From JAFDVL01 sp031371805 (GTDB taxonomy: Bacteria; Acidobacteriota; Blastocatellia; RBC074): DNA of 5,688 nucleotides. Each line of letters begins with the position of its first letter. Position 1 is the first letter of the stretch. Below, piece after piece: positions 1 to 5,688 of this stretch. Below the pieces are notes generated by a model that was not told the origin of the DNA, ran no database searches, and saw nothing but the letters and a program-made list of their open reading frames with translations. Where the stretch lies: the NCBI GenBank assembly GCA_031371805.1, contig JANMKB010000036.1:1-5688 (forward strand), written 5' to 3'. The position numbers and the translations under genes were made by a program.

Positions 1-2846
1 AACGCATCCAGTAACGCCACGCGAATCTGCGGCTCAACTTTTTCCCACTGATAGTCGCGGCGAACCCGCACTCCGGCTTGCAGAATAAGCAGCATTAGTT
101 CGCGCACTTCCAATTTCAGTGGTTGATACGGATCGCCGAGATCGTGTAACGCGCGCGCCAAATTACGAAACAACTCCGAATTGTTATCAATAGGAATATC
201 ATCGGCTCCGGCGATGGTAACGTGCATCAATTCACGGTGGCGGTCAGAGATTTTTGCGGCATAAGCTTTGCCGATACCGGCAAAGGTGTGCGCAAAATCA
301 GCGTAATCCTGGACGGCGACTAACCGATCCAATGCCGTCACACCGAGCGGAGCATTTTTGCGTGCTTGATCGCGTTCTTCACGATTTGCGCCACCCGTAG
401 CGGGCAACGGGTTGATGACCTCCTTGACGCCCTGTGGGCGCATTTGTAAAAGGGTAATTTGTTCGGCTTTAACATTGCCCGCTTTACCGATGCCGCTGCG
501 ATAACCTGCGATCAGATTTTCGCTACCCGTTGGCAACCGCGCGCCCTGCTTGCCATTGCCGAAAATAATTGTGGTCTTGTCATTATCATCCGTCTGCGTG
601 ATGAATTGACGGTCAGAGGGTTGCAATCCCACCAGCGCATCAGTCTCGTGCCACTCAACATCATTGACAAAAACTTGCAGCGAGCTATCGGCGCCGCTCG
701 AGGTCGCCGCCGCCGTAAACGTCAACGGTGGAGCTTTGAGCGTAAACGCCTGCAACGCCTTACTAGCGTCGCCACTGCCCAGCGCTTCTCGTTTCGTTGC
801 TCCTCCGTGCGTAGCTTTGACAACATTGGCATAAATTGTGACCGTGTCGCGTTTAAAGCAGTATTTGAGGTCTGCCGCCAGCGTGATGAAAGTGTGGTTG
901 CGGTCATCGCGCAATGCCCCGCGATTTATTCTTTGCACATCGTGTCTGACTGTAGAGATCATTGCTAATTCGCTGGCATAAACCCCGCTGGTTCCAGCAA
1001 TAATTCGCTCGCCAGCAACAATCACCCAACGACCTGCTTCAAGCCCTTCATAAAAAGCGTTTAATTCCAGTTCACCGGTGCAGACGTTTTCATTGATTGG
1101 TTCTTCGGCAAGTGGCAGAAGTTCACTTTGAGCATAAACATTTATCAGGTTGAGCAACTGACCAGATTCAAGAAATGGCTCTAGTTGTTTCGCTGATAAC
1201 CACGGCAATTTAAAAGAAAGTTGAGTGACTTTATTTGAAACGGCAAAGGCTGTCATGGACTGCTCGTGTGTTGCAGCAATTCGGAGGCCGATTCCAATTC
1301 CATATATTTCCAACACAACCCAGCTTTCAGGAACAATGCGCTCGTAAACAGCATCCAGCACAAGTCGTTGTAACCCGTTTGTTTCTTCTCGCTCAGTAAT
1401 ATGCCAGGCCTTTCTAAGTGTTAGCGGAACATAAGCAACCGTCGTCACATTCGGTTTATCTTTGTCTATTGTGTATTGTGGTATTCCTGGGTGATTATGC
1501 CCAAACAGTGAAGTGCGCACTCGTAACGCATAGACCTTAATTCCGCTCGGCTCTGTGAGCTTCGCGTTGGCAGTAGCCTTTGATAAATTACTTCCTAACT
1601 TCGTATCGAAAACACCCGGCAACTGCAAATTATTTTCTGCTCCCTGGGCAAAATTTTCGCTTAACTTCAAATTTAATTGTTGCTGAGACGCGGGTTGTAG
1701 CGAGGCCTTTTGACTGAGGCTGATAAGCGCTGAAGATTCATCGAAGATTTCAGATGTCTGATTTGGGGAGGTGCTTCCTTCCGCCTGGATTCCTTCTTTT
1801 TTAAGTTGCGAAACGAGTTGTTTGATCTCGTCCTGAGCGGTCTCAAGTACCTTGGCCAAAGCTTGGGCTTGCGCTCCGGCGGTAGTCGGCTTTAGGGCGA
1901 TCAAGTTGGGCAAAAAATCTGTTTCGATAGTGGCCAGCAGGCTTGTTGTCATTGCGCTGGTCGCCAACTTGTTTGTGAGATTCTCAACTAATTTCGCTAC
2001 GTTACCAGCAGCCTTTCCTTTCAATTCGCTGAGGTTTGCTTGTATTTGATTGAGCTTGAGTACCAGAGCATTGGGTGCTGGTTGGAAAACCACTTGTGTA
2101 CGGTTAGCAAGGGGATCAGCTGTAACTTCCTGAACGCGGAAAAACTGTGGCAGACCATCCCCAAAATCAATCAACATCGGATCATTTGATTTAAGATTAG
2201 TGCTAATGCCTTTTAGATAAACCTGTCGTCTTCCGTCCCGATTTTTTTGCTCATCCAAAATCGTGGCTTTGGTCTGCGGTCTGGACAGCTTTGTTTTAAT
2301 CCTGCTCCAGGTCGCTCTTGCCTTTAATTTTTCACTTGTCTCAAAAATCTGCGGTAAATCACCTGGCCCTGGCATACTTTGCACAGCAGAACCGATGGGA
2401 ATGATGATTTCTTCTTTGCATGAATCATCCAGCGAATAAGCTAAATACACGCTGGCGGCAACGCCCGGTTTTAGCTTGTAACCAACCAAGCGCGCCAATT
2501 CTAAAATCGAACGACGTTCGGTGGCGGTGCGCAAATAGCCTTCATTCGTGATACGTTCCTGATAAAACGTCAGCACATCTAACATCACAGCGGAGGCGTC
2601 AAGCAACGCCAGCGAAGCGTCGCCCTCTTCGCGGGTGGTGAGATTTTTTAAGGTTGGGTAGTCAGCGCTCGACAACCGTGCCTTCATCGTTTCGAGAAAG
2701 CTGGAGTGCGTACCAATCCGATACTTGAGCGCATTTAAGCCAGGGCGGTTATTGGTTGGCAACGGGGTCAAAACCTCTGTGCCTTCGCAACAACCGCAGC
2801 CATTTGCACCAACTGTTTTTACTTTGCATCCACAGTTCGTATTCAT
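1..2846 (-). CDS. Second putative baseplate assembly (wedge) protein J2, Afp12/GpJ-like, 5' part
   Basis: My reading from ATG at 2846-2844 gives 948 codons with no stop before base 1, so the C-terminus is outside the window. The start overlaps the J1 TGA (ATGA) and has GGGAGG six bases upstream. N-terminus: a cysteine cluster (C5, C7, C17, C19, C20; CGCCEGTEVLTPLP), then NRPGLNALKYRIGTHSSFLETM at 33-54. The conserved helical block at 75-128 includes DVLTFYQERITNEGYLRTATERRS and ARLVGYKLKPG. Residues 237-252 (RVQEVTADPLANRTQV) and 436-451 (IKVYALRVRTSLFGHN) are family blocks, separated here by a long helical insert (about 259-432). Later come LDAVYERIVPESWVVLE (497-513), FGNGKQGARLP (762-772), NPLPATGGANREERDQARKNAP (812-833), and LDRLVAVQDYADFA, the usual GpJ-like core. 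The inferred role is the partner wedge subunit to J1. By comparison with J1 and the family, roughly 50-100 residues or more should remain beyond the edge. Base composition falls in the middle of the gene and recovers at both ends. Confidence 0.93.
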   Translation of the reverse strand, partial: MNTNCGCKVKTVGANGCGCCEGTEVLTPLPTNNRPGLNALKYRIGTHSSFLETMKARLSSADYPTLKNLTTREEGDASLALLDASAVMLDVLTFYQERITNEGYLRTATERRSILELARLVGYKLKPGVAASVYLAYSLDDSCKEEIIIPIGSAVQSMPGPGDLPQIFETSEKLKARATWSRIKTKLSRPQTKATILDEQKNRDGRRQVYLKGISTNLKSNDPMLIDFGDGLPQFFRVQEVTADPLANRTQVVFQPAPNALVLKLNQIQANLSELKGKAAGNVAKLVENLTNKLATSAMTTSLLATIETDFLPNLIALKPTTAGAQAQALAKVLETAQDEIKQLVSQLKKEGIQAEGSTSPNQTSEIFDESSALISLSQKASLQPASQQQLNLKLSENFAQGAENNLQLPGVFDTKLGSNLSKATANAKLTEPSGIKVYALRVRTSLFGHNHPGIPQYTIDKDKPNVTTVAYVPLTLRKAWHITEREETNGLQRLVLDAVYERIVPESWVVLEIYGIGIGLRIAATHEQSMTAFAVSNKVTQLSFKLPWLSAKQLEPFLESGQLLNLINVYAQSELLPLAEEPINENVCTGELELNAFYEGLEAGRWVIVAGERIIAGTSGVYASELAMISTVRHDVQRINRGALRDDRNHTFITLAADLKYCFKRDTVTIYANVVKATHGGATKREALGSGDASKALQAFTLKAPPLTFTAAATSSGADSSLQVFVNDVEWHETDALVGLQPSDRQFITQTDDNDKTTIIFGNGKQGARLPTGSENLIAGYRSGIGKAGNVKAEQITLLQMRPQGVKEVINPLPATGGANREERDQARKNAPLGVTALDRLVAVQDYADFAHTFAGIGKAYAAKISDRHRELMHVTIAGADDIPIDNNSELFRNLARALHDLGDPYQPLKLEVRELMLLILQAGVRVRRDYQWEKVEPQIRVALLDA
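1551..2072 (-). other. Helical, coiled-coil-like insert region within J2
   Basis: This covers about residues 259-432 of J2. Residues 261-294 carry hydrophobics at 3/4 spacing (L261, L265, I268, L272, L275, A279, V283, L286, L290, L294). A second run is at L330, L334, A337, I341, L344, L348. Both fit amphipathic helices able to pair as a coiled coil or helical hairpin. Residues 355-432 are rich in Gln, Ser and Asn and low in aromatics, like a flexible linker. The region lies between two family blocks (RVQEVTADPLANRTQV and VYALRVRTSLFGHN) that, from memory of the family, are usually joined by a much shorter link. Function unknown; it could be a spacer, a wedge-wedge contact or an outward-facing arm. 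Confidence 0.6.
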
Positions 2847-5431
2847 CTTCCGCCTCCCATCTTCAGCATTAGTTGACCGTGTTCAGGGAAGCTGGGATCG
2901 CTGTCGCATTGCGCGATTTCAAAGGCACCAAGTTGCAAGAAGCCGGTTTCGAGTTCCTGATTTGCTGCTTCATTCCGGCGCTGTAGCTTGGTTACTTGCA
3001 CATTCTCTACACCTTCAACAGCGAAAGCGGCGGCGATCAATTTGCTGAGAAAAATGCCTTCGCCAAATGTCAGATTGTCGGGATGGAAAAACCCTTTGCG
3101 TCCATCCGGCAAGAGGCCCGGGCTGAATAGATTGAGCAATGCTGCTTTAATGTAACCTTGCAAATAATGTGGTTTGGCACAGACGGTCATTTCAATGGCA
3201 AGCGGGACGCGCGCGGCTGCGAGCACTTTCACGTCGTGACCGATACGGCGATAGCGATTAAGAACTAATGCAATTTCGGCGCGTAAGGCACTGTCCGCTT
3301 CTTCCCGTTCGAAGGGATCAATCGCTACGACGACCTCATAGCTGCTGCCCATCCAGCGCAATTGCGCTACGGCGCGTTGCACTTTGTCTTTGAATTCGCG
3401 TTCGACGATAGTCGCGTAATCAGCGGCAGTAACGGCGCGTTCCAAATCTTTTCGCAACGCATAGGGCGCGAATAGCTTTGCTTCGATGATTGATTCGGGA
3501 GCGATCCCACCGTGCGCGGGGAACGGATTGCGAACATTAGTAACGCCACCGCTGATTTTGGTCGTGCGTCCAACCAAATGACGAATCGTTTCTGCGCCAA
3601 CGTTTCCGGCGGTGGCCTGCCCAATGCGATACTGCGCCTTAAATTTCATTCCCGCTTCCGGCAAACGGCCTAGCTCACCATCCCCAAATCGCAAATGAGC
3701 GCGTCCTTCGTTATCTATCTCCGCGACAAAATGTTGGTCAGTGGTAAGACTGGAAAACAGATCGCCCTGGGCGCGCCATTTCGCCTTGCCCGCTATTGTC
3801 GGATCACTGGTGAGGCGAATTTGTGGTAAGGCTTTGCGCGGGTCTTGTTGCAAAGCGCGTGCAGCAGGTAAGCCCGACGCCAAAATTTCGCGGAACACGA
3901 GCGGAGCCTTTTGCAAATGTGGATTGAAGCGAGCCGAGATGATTGCCCTGTCAGCTAATTTGCCTGCGCACTCGCAACTCTCAATGATTTCTTTTTGTGG
4001 AACCGCCTCCAGTTCTTCTTCATCAAGCTTCTGGCCGTGATCAACGAGCAAGACGTTGCCGCGCGCGACACTGATGTCATAGATGATCTCGCACTGGGGC
4101 GGCGGGCCGAGCGTCGAGAGGCAGAGCGTAAACGGCAGCGAATCGGCAGCGGCCCACACAATTTCGACGATGGGTTGGTCATTGAGCGGGTCAACATCGG
4201 CCTTGACATCTGTCAGCCGCACGGCGTGGCGATGCGCAGGGTCAGCATCGGACTCGGCGCCCGTCTTTGGCCCGATGACCTCTTCAAAGATCAACACGTC
4301 ACCCACGCGGAGATACAGCTTGGGCGTCGGGCGTGGTTCGGTCTGCATCGGAGCCTTGTCCTGATCTTGCGCGGCGTAACCTTGCGGTGACGGGTCGCAC
4401 GCAGGCGGCGGCGGCTCTGACTTCTCTTTAACTAGCTCGCCAATCAACGTGGCGGTCGTCGCGCCGCGCTCCAAACAGCACTCGTCGTCACCCCAAGTGT
4501 AAAAGCGAAGCGGGTTGTGAGTTTTATAAAGCCGAATGGTTTCGCGGGTGAGCGGCTCGAAGGTTTCATAGCTGCCCGACGCGACGTGGTCTAACTCATC
4601 CTTCTTTAGCGCCACGCCTGCGGCCTGCATCACATCATCAAGGCAGGTTACGAAGAACGTATCGTCCGGGTCGAGTAGCAAATCGCTCTCAGTCTCAATC
4701 GTCACCCACGTGCGCGCGTTGCAGCCTTCGTGCATACGATAATCAACTAACCGCGCGTGGCGCTGCACTGAAATCCGTTGCCGTGCTGTACCCAGGTAAG
4801 CTTCGGTCGCGACGGCGTCCTGGTAGTAACTGAGATAATCGCCGACGTAAGCCAATACCTCAATCAGCGCAACGCCGAGGTCGGGCACATGGCGCTCGCG
4901 CCAATCCGGCATGACCAGCGCCATCCGATCCAGAATCAATTGCCGAAAGCTCGCATAATCTTTTGCCAGATAATTGATGTCCGGCTCGGTGCGTTCGACC
5001 GGCGGGCATTGCGACTCGATCTTGCAATCAAGGTCGCTGGGACAATCCACCTTGAAGCTGAACTCGATACTTTCGTAGCGCGGGTCGAAGGCGGGATGTC
5101 GCTGCGGGTGGCCTTGTGTGTCGCGCGCGACGATGCGCAGCGTGTAGGTGGAGAAATCGCCCGGGCGGTCAACGACAACCTCCAGCGTGTCGTCCAGTTC
5201 CGGTTTGTCGGAGGATTCTGTCTCTGCGCTAAGCACGCGGATGTTGCGGATGCGCCGTCCGCCTTCGATCAGCACATTATCCTTGCCGATGCCTTGCGGA
5301 GCTTTGCCCAGGAAATGAACGGTGAGAGTGCGCTGATCGTCTCCGACCTGGAGGTCATCCAGCCCGAAGTACCGCGGTTTTTGCCGCACTTCTTCACGGC
5401 GTTTTTCACTCCGACAGATTAGTTGGGTCAT
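2843..5431 (-). CDS. Putative baseplate assembly (wedge) protein J1, GpJ/Afp11-like
   Basis: Complete gene of 862 residues, beginning MTQLICRSEKRREEV. The frame stays open for 45 more codons upstream, to 5566, but those lie inside the gp25-like gene. The chosen ATG at 5431-5429 overlaps the gp25 TGA (ATGA) and has AAGGAG nine bases upstream. The N-terminal ~130 residues look beta-rich (YFGLDDLQVGDDQRTLTVHF, GGRRIRNI, VDRPGDFSTYTLRIV), followed by CPSDLDC at 130-136. Residues 183-236 are the conserved helical block (ALIEVLAYVGDYLSYYQD, TEAYLGTARQRISVQRHARL). A Pro-rich linker lies near 336-370. The C-terminal third has FGDGELGRLP (582-591), the Gly-Asn-Val block, NPFPAHGG (635-642) and a J/gp6-like core ending FFHPDNLTFGEGIFLS and VEGVENVQV. 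This is the architecture of the large TIGR02243-type proteins. In eCIS they form the wedge ring around the spike hub, acting in the assembled particle rather than as an enzyme. It contains about 16 cysteines. It is a paralogue of the next gene, J2. No frameshift is seen. Confidence 0.93.
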   Translation of the reverse strand: MTQLICRSEKRREEVRQKPRYFGLDDLQVGDDQRTLTVHFLGKAPQGIGKDNVLIEGGRRIRNIRVLSAETESSDKPELDDTLEVVVDRPGDFSTYTLRIVARDTQGHPQRHPAFDPRYESIEFSFKVDCPSDLDCKIESQCPPVERTEPDINYLAKDYASFRQLILDRMALVMPDWRERHVPDLGVALIEVLAYVGDYLSYYQDAVATEAYLGTARQRISVQRHARLVDYRMHEGCNARTWVTIETESDLLLDPDDTFFVTCLDDVMQAAGVALKKDELDHVASGSYETFEPLTRETIRLYKTHNPLRFYTWGDDECCLERGATTATLIGELVKEKSEPPPPACDPSPQGYAAQDQDKAPMQTEPRPTPKLYLRVGDVLIFEEVIGPKTGAESDADPAHRHAVRLTDVKADVDPLNDQPIVEIVWAAADSLPFTLCLSTLGPPPQCEIIYDISVARGNVLLVDHGQKLDEEELEAVPQKEIIESCECAGKLADRAIISARFNPHLQKAPLVFREILASGLPAARALQQDPRKALPQIRLTSDPTIAGKAKWRAQGDLFSSLTTDQHFVAEIDNEGRAHLRFGDGELGRLPEAGMKFKAQYRIGQATAGNVGAETIRHLVGRTTKISGGVTNVRNPFPAHGGIAPESIIEAKLFAPYALRKDLERAVTAADYATIVEREFKDKVQRAVAQLRWMGSSYEVVVAIDPFEREEADSALRAEIALVLNRYRRIGHDVKVLAAARVPLAIEMTVCAKPHYLQGYIKAALLNLFSPGLLPDGRKGFFHPDNLTFGEGIFLSKLIAAAFAVEGVENVQVTKLQRRNEAANQELETGFLQLGAFEIAQCDSDPSFPEHGQLMLKMGGGR
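2853..2858 (-). promoter_or_regulatory. Shine-Dalgarno site for J2
   Basis: GGGAGG on the minus strand, six bases before the ATG at 2846, within the codons for the Met-Gly-Gly-Gly-Arg end of J1. The glycine-rich J1 C-terminus thus doubles as the ribosome binding site for J2. Together with the ATGA overlap it supports the chosen start and coupled translation. Confidence 0.78.
4322..4426 (-). other. Pro/acidic low-complexity linker within J1
   Basis: J1 residues 336-370 begin EKSEPPPPACDPSPQG and continue with Gln, Asp and Pro up to PRPTPKLYLRVGDVLIFEEV, where ordered beta sequence resumes. It has the look of a disordered loop between the N-terminal half and the next beta domain. It is in frame, with no sign of a sequencing error. 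Confidence 0.55.
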
Positions 5432-5688
5432 ACGCTGGTACTCCTTGTGAAAGTATCGGTACGGGTTTGCTGCGTGCGTCGCACCACATAGCGCAACTCG
5501 ACGCGCAGTTCCGCGTCGTAGCTTGTGACTTCTAGTTGTTGCACTTCGATCAGATCGCCGAGCCATTGCTGCAACCCGGCCTGCACGGTGAATTGCCGCG
5601 CGGCGGCCAGTTCCGGGCTGTTGGGCGCGTAAACCATTTGCAACAAGCTGCTACCAAATTCGGGCCGGTTGACCCGCTCGCCCGCGTT
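5428..5688 (-). CDS. gp25/GpW-like baseplate protein (Afp9-type), 3' part only
   Basis: The frame is open from the window edge to a TGA at 5430-5428 and gives 86 residues; the 5' part lies outside the window. The first visible residues contain ERVNRPEFGSSLLQMVY, which matches the signature of the gp25/GpW/IraD-like family (Glu-Arg, then Arg-Pro-x-Phe-Gly, then a hydrophobic helix). It is followed by APNSPEL and a helix-strand-strand end (LIEVQQLEV, then AELRVELRYVVRRT), as expected for this small mixed alpha/beta fold. Family members are usually about 130-150 residues, so roughly 45-60 residues are probably missing. Family role: gp25 proteins sit between the wedge and the first sheath ring, and a conserved Glu-Arg pair contributes to sheath nucleation. 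A TTG at 5646 could be taken as a start, but the conserved motif lies upstream of it, so the gene must begin outside the window. Its stop overlaps the J1 start as ATGA. I am confident of the family; eCIS rather than phage membership is inferred from the neighbours. Confidence 0.88.
   Translation of the reverse strand, partial: NAGERVNRPEFGSSLLQMVYAPNSPELAAARQFTVQAGLQQWLGDLIEVQQLEVTSYDAELRVELRYVVRRTQQTRTDTFTRSTSV
5441..5446 (-). promoter_or_regulatory. Shine-Dalgarno site for J1
   Basis: AAGGAG on the minus strand, nine bases before the ATG at 5431. It lies inside the last codons of the gp25-like gene. It fixes the J1 start against the longer upstream frame and, with the ATGA overlap, suggests translational coupling. 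Confidence 0.8.

Noticed and set aside
459..968. Plus-strand open frame of 169 codons
   Set aside because: It is antisense to the conserved core of J2 (FGNGKQG and the preceding beta region). Arg-rich composition and no family resemblance indicate a shadow frame.
1..2846. Possible non-coding or degraded region, because no complete open frame with start and stop fills it
   Set aside because: The minus-strand frame from 2846 is open without a stop to base 1 and carries conserved blocks throughout; only its end is missing.
2725..3048. Plus-strand open frame across the J1/J2 junction
   Set aside because: It is antisense to two well-supported genes and is low in recognisable structure; the Cys-rich start of J2 and the end of J1 explain this DNA.
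4778..5422. Plus-strand open frame of 214 codons
   Set aside because: It lies wholly antisense to the conserved N-terminal half of J1, resembles no family I know, and has no convincing ribosome binding site; a shadow of high-GC coding sequence.
5432..5566. Longer J1 start at 5566 (45 extra residues)
   Set aside because: The extension is the gp25-like gene read in another frame. The ATG at 5431 has a Shine-Dalgarno site and the ATGA overlap, and starts at the family-typical N-terminus.
5428..5646. TTG start at 5646 giving a 72-residue gp25-like protein
   Set aside because: The family motif ERVNRPEFG is encoded immediately upstream in the same frame, so the gene is a partial one entering from the window edge.
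1..5688. RNA genes, CRISPR arrays, insertion sequences, terminators or promoters
   Set aside because: No tRNA-like, repeat-spacer, inverted-repeat or hairpin-plus-T-run structure was noticed, and there is no intergenic space to hold them.

Overview
The whole window is coding on the minus strand and holds one run of three overlapping genes, two of which leave the window. Reading along the minus strand (from high to low coordinates), they are: the C-terminal 86 codons of a gp25/GpW-type baseplate protein; a complete 862-residue large baseplate wedge protein (called J1 here); and the first 948 codons of a second, related large wedge protein (J2), which is still open at base 1. All three belong to contractile phage-tail-like machinery. 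The order gp25 followed by two very large 'putative baseplate assembly' (TIGR02243/GpJ-like) proteins is typical of extracellular contractile injection systems (eCIS; the Afp9/Afp11/Afp12 part of the antifeeding prophage and PVC systems) rather than of a short P2-type phage J gene or a T6SS TssF gene.

Layout: bases 5428-5688 are the gp25-like 3' end, 2843-5431 are J1, and 1-2846 are the J2 5' portion. Both junctions are ATGA overlaps, where the start codon of the next gene shares bases with the stop of the previous one. Each start has a good Shine-Dalgarno sequence inside the preceding gene. There is no intergenic DNA, so no promoter, terminator, RNA gene, insertion sequence or CRISPR is expected, and none was seen. 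Plus-strand open frames are antisense shadows.

How the parts work together (family knowledge plus inference): gp25-like proteins join the sheath and tube start to the baseplate. The two large wedge proteins pair around the central spike hub to form the baseplate ring that triggers sheath contraction. J1 and J2 are visibly paralogous: a 54-residue block aligns without gaps at 21 identities, and a second block near the C-terminal third is also shared.

The most unusual part is in the middle of J2. About 170 residues of predicted helical, heptad-patterned and then Gln/Ser/Asn-rich sequence sit between two conserved family blocks, within markedly AT-richer DNA. Organism: a free-living bacterium of intermediate GC. 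The protein style would suit Acidobacteria (Blastocatellia-like) or a similar soil or environmental phylum, but no marker in the window settles this.
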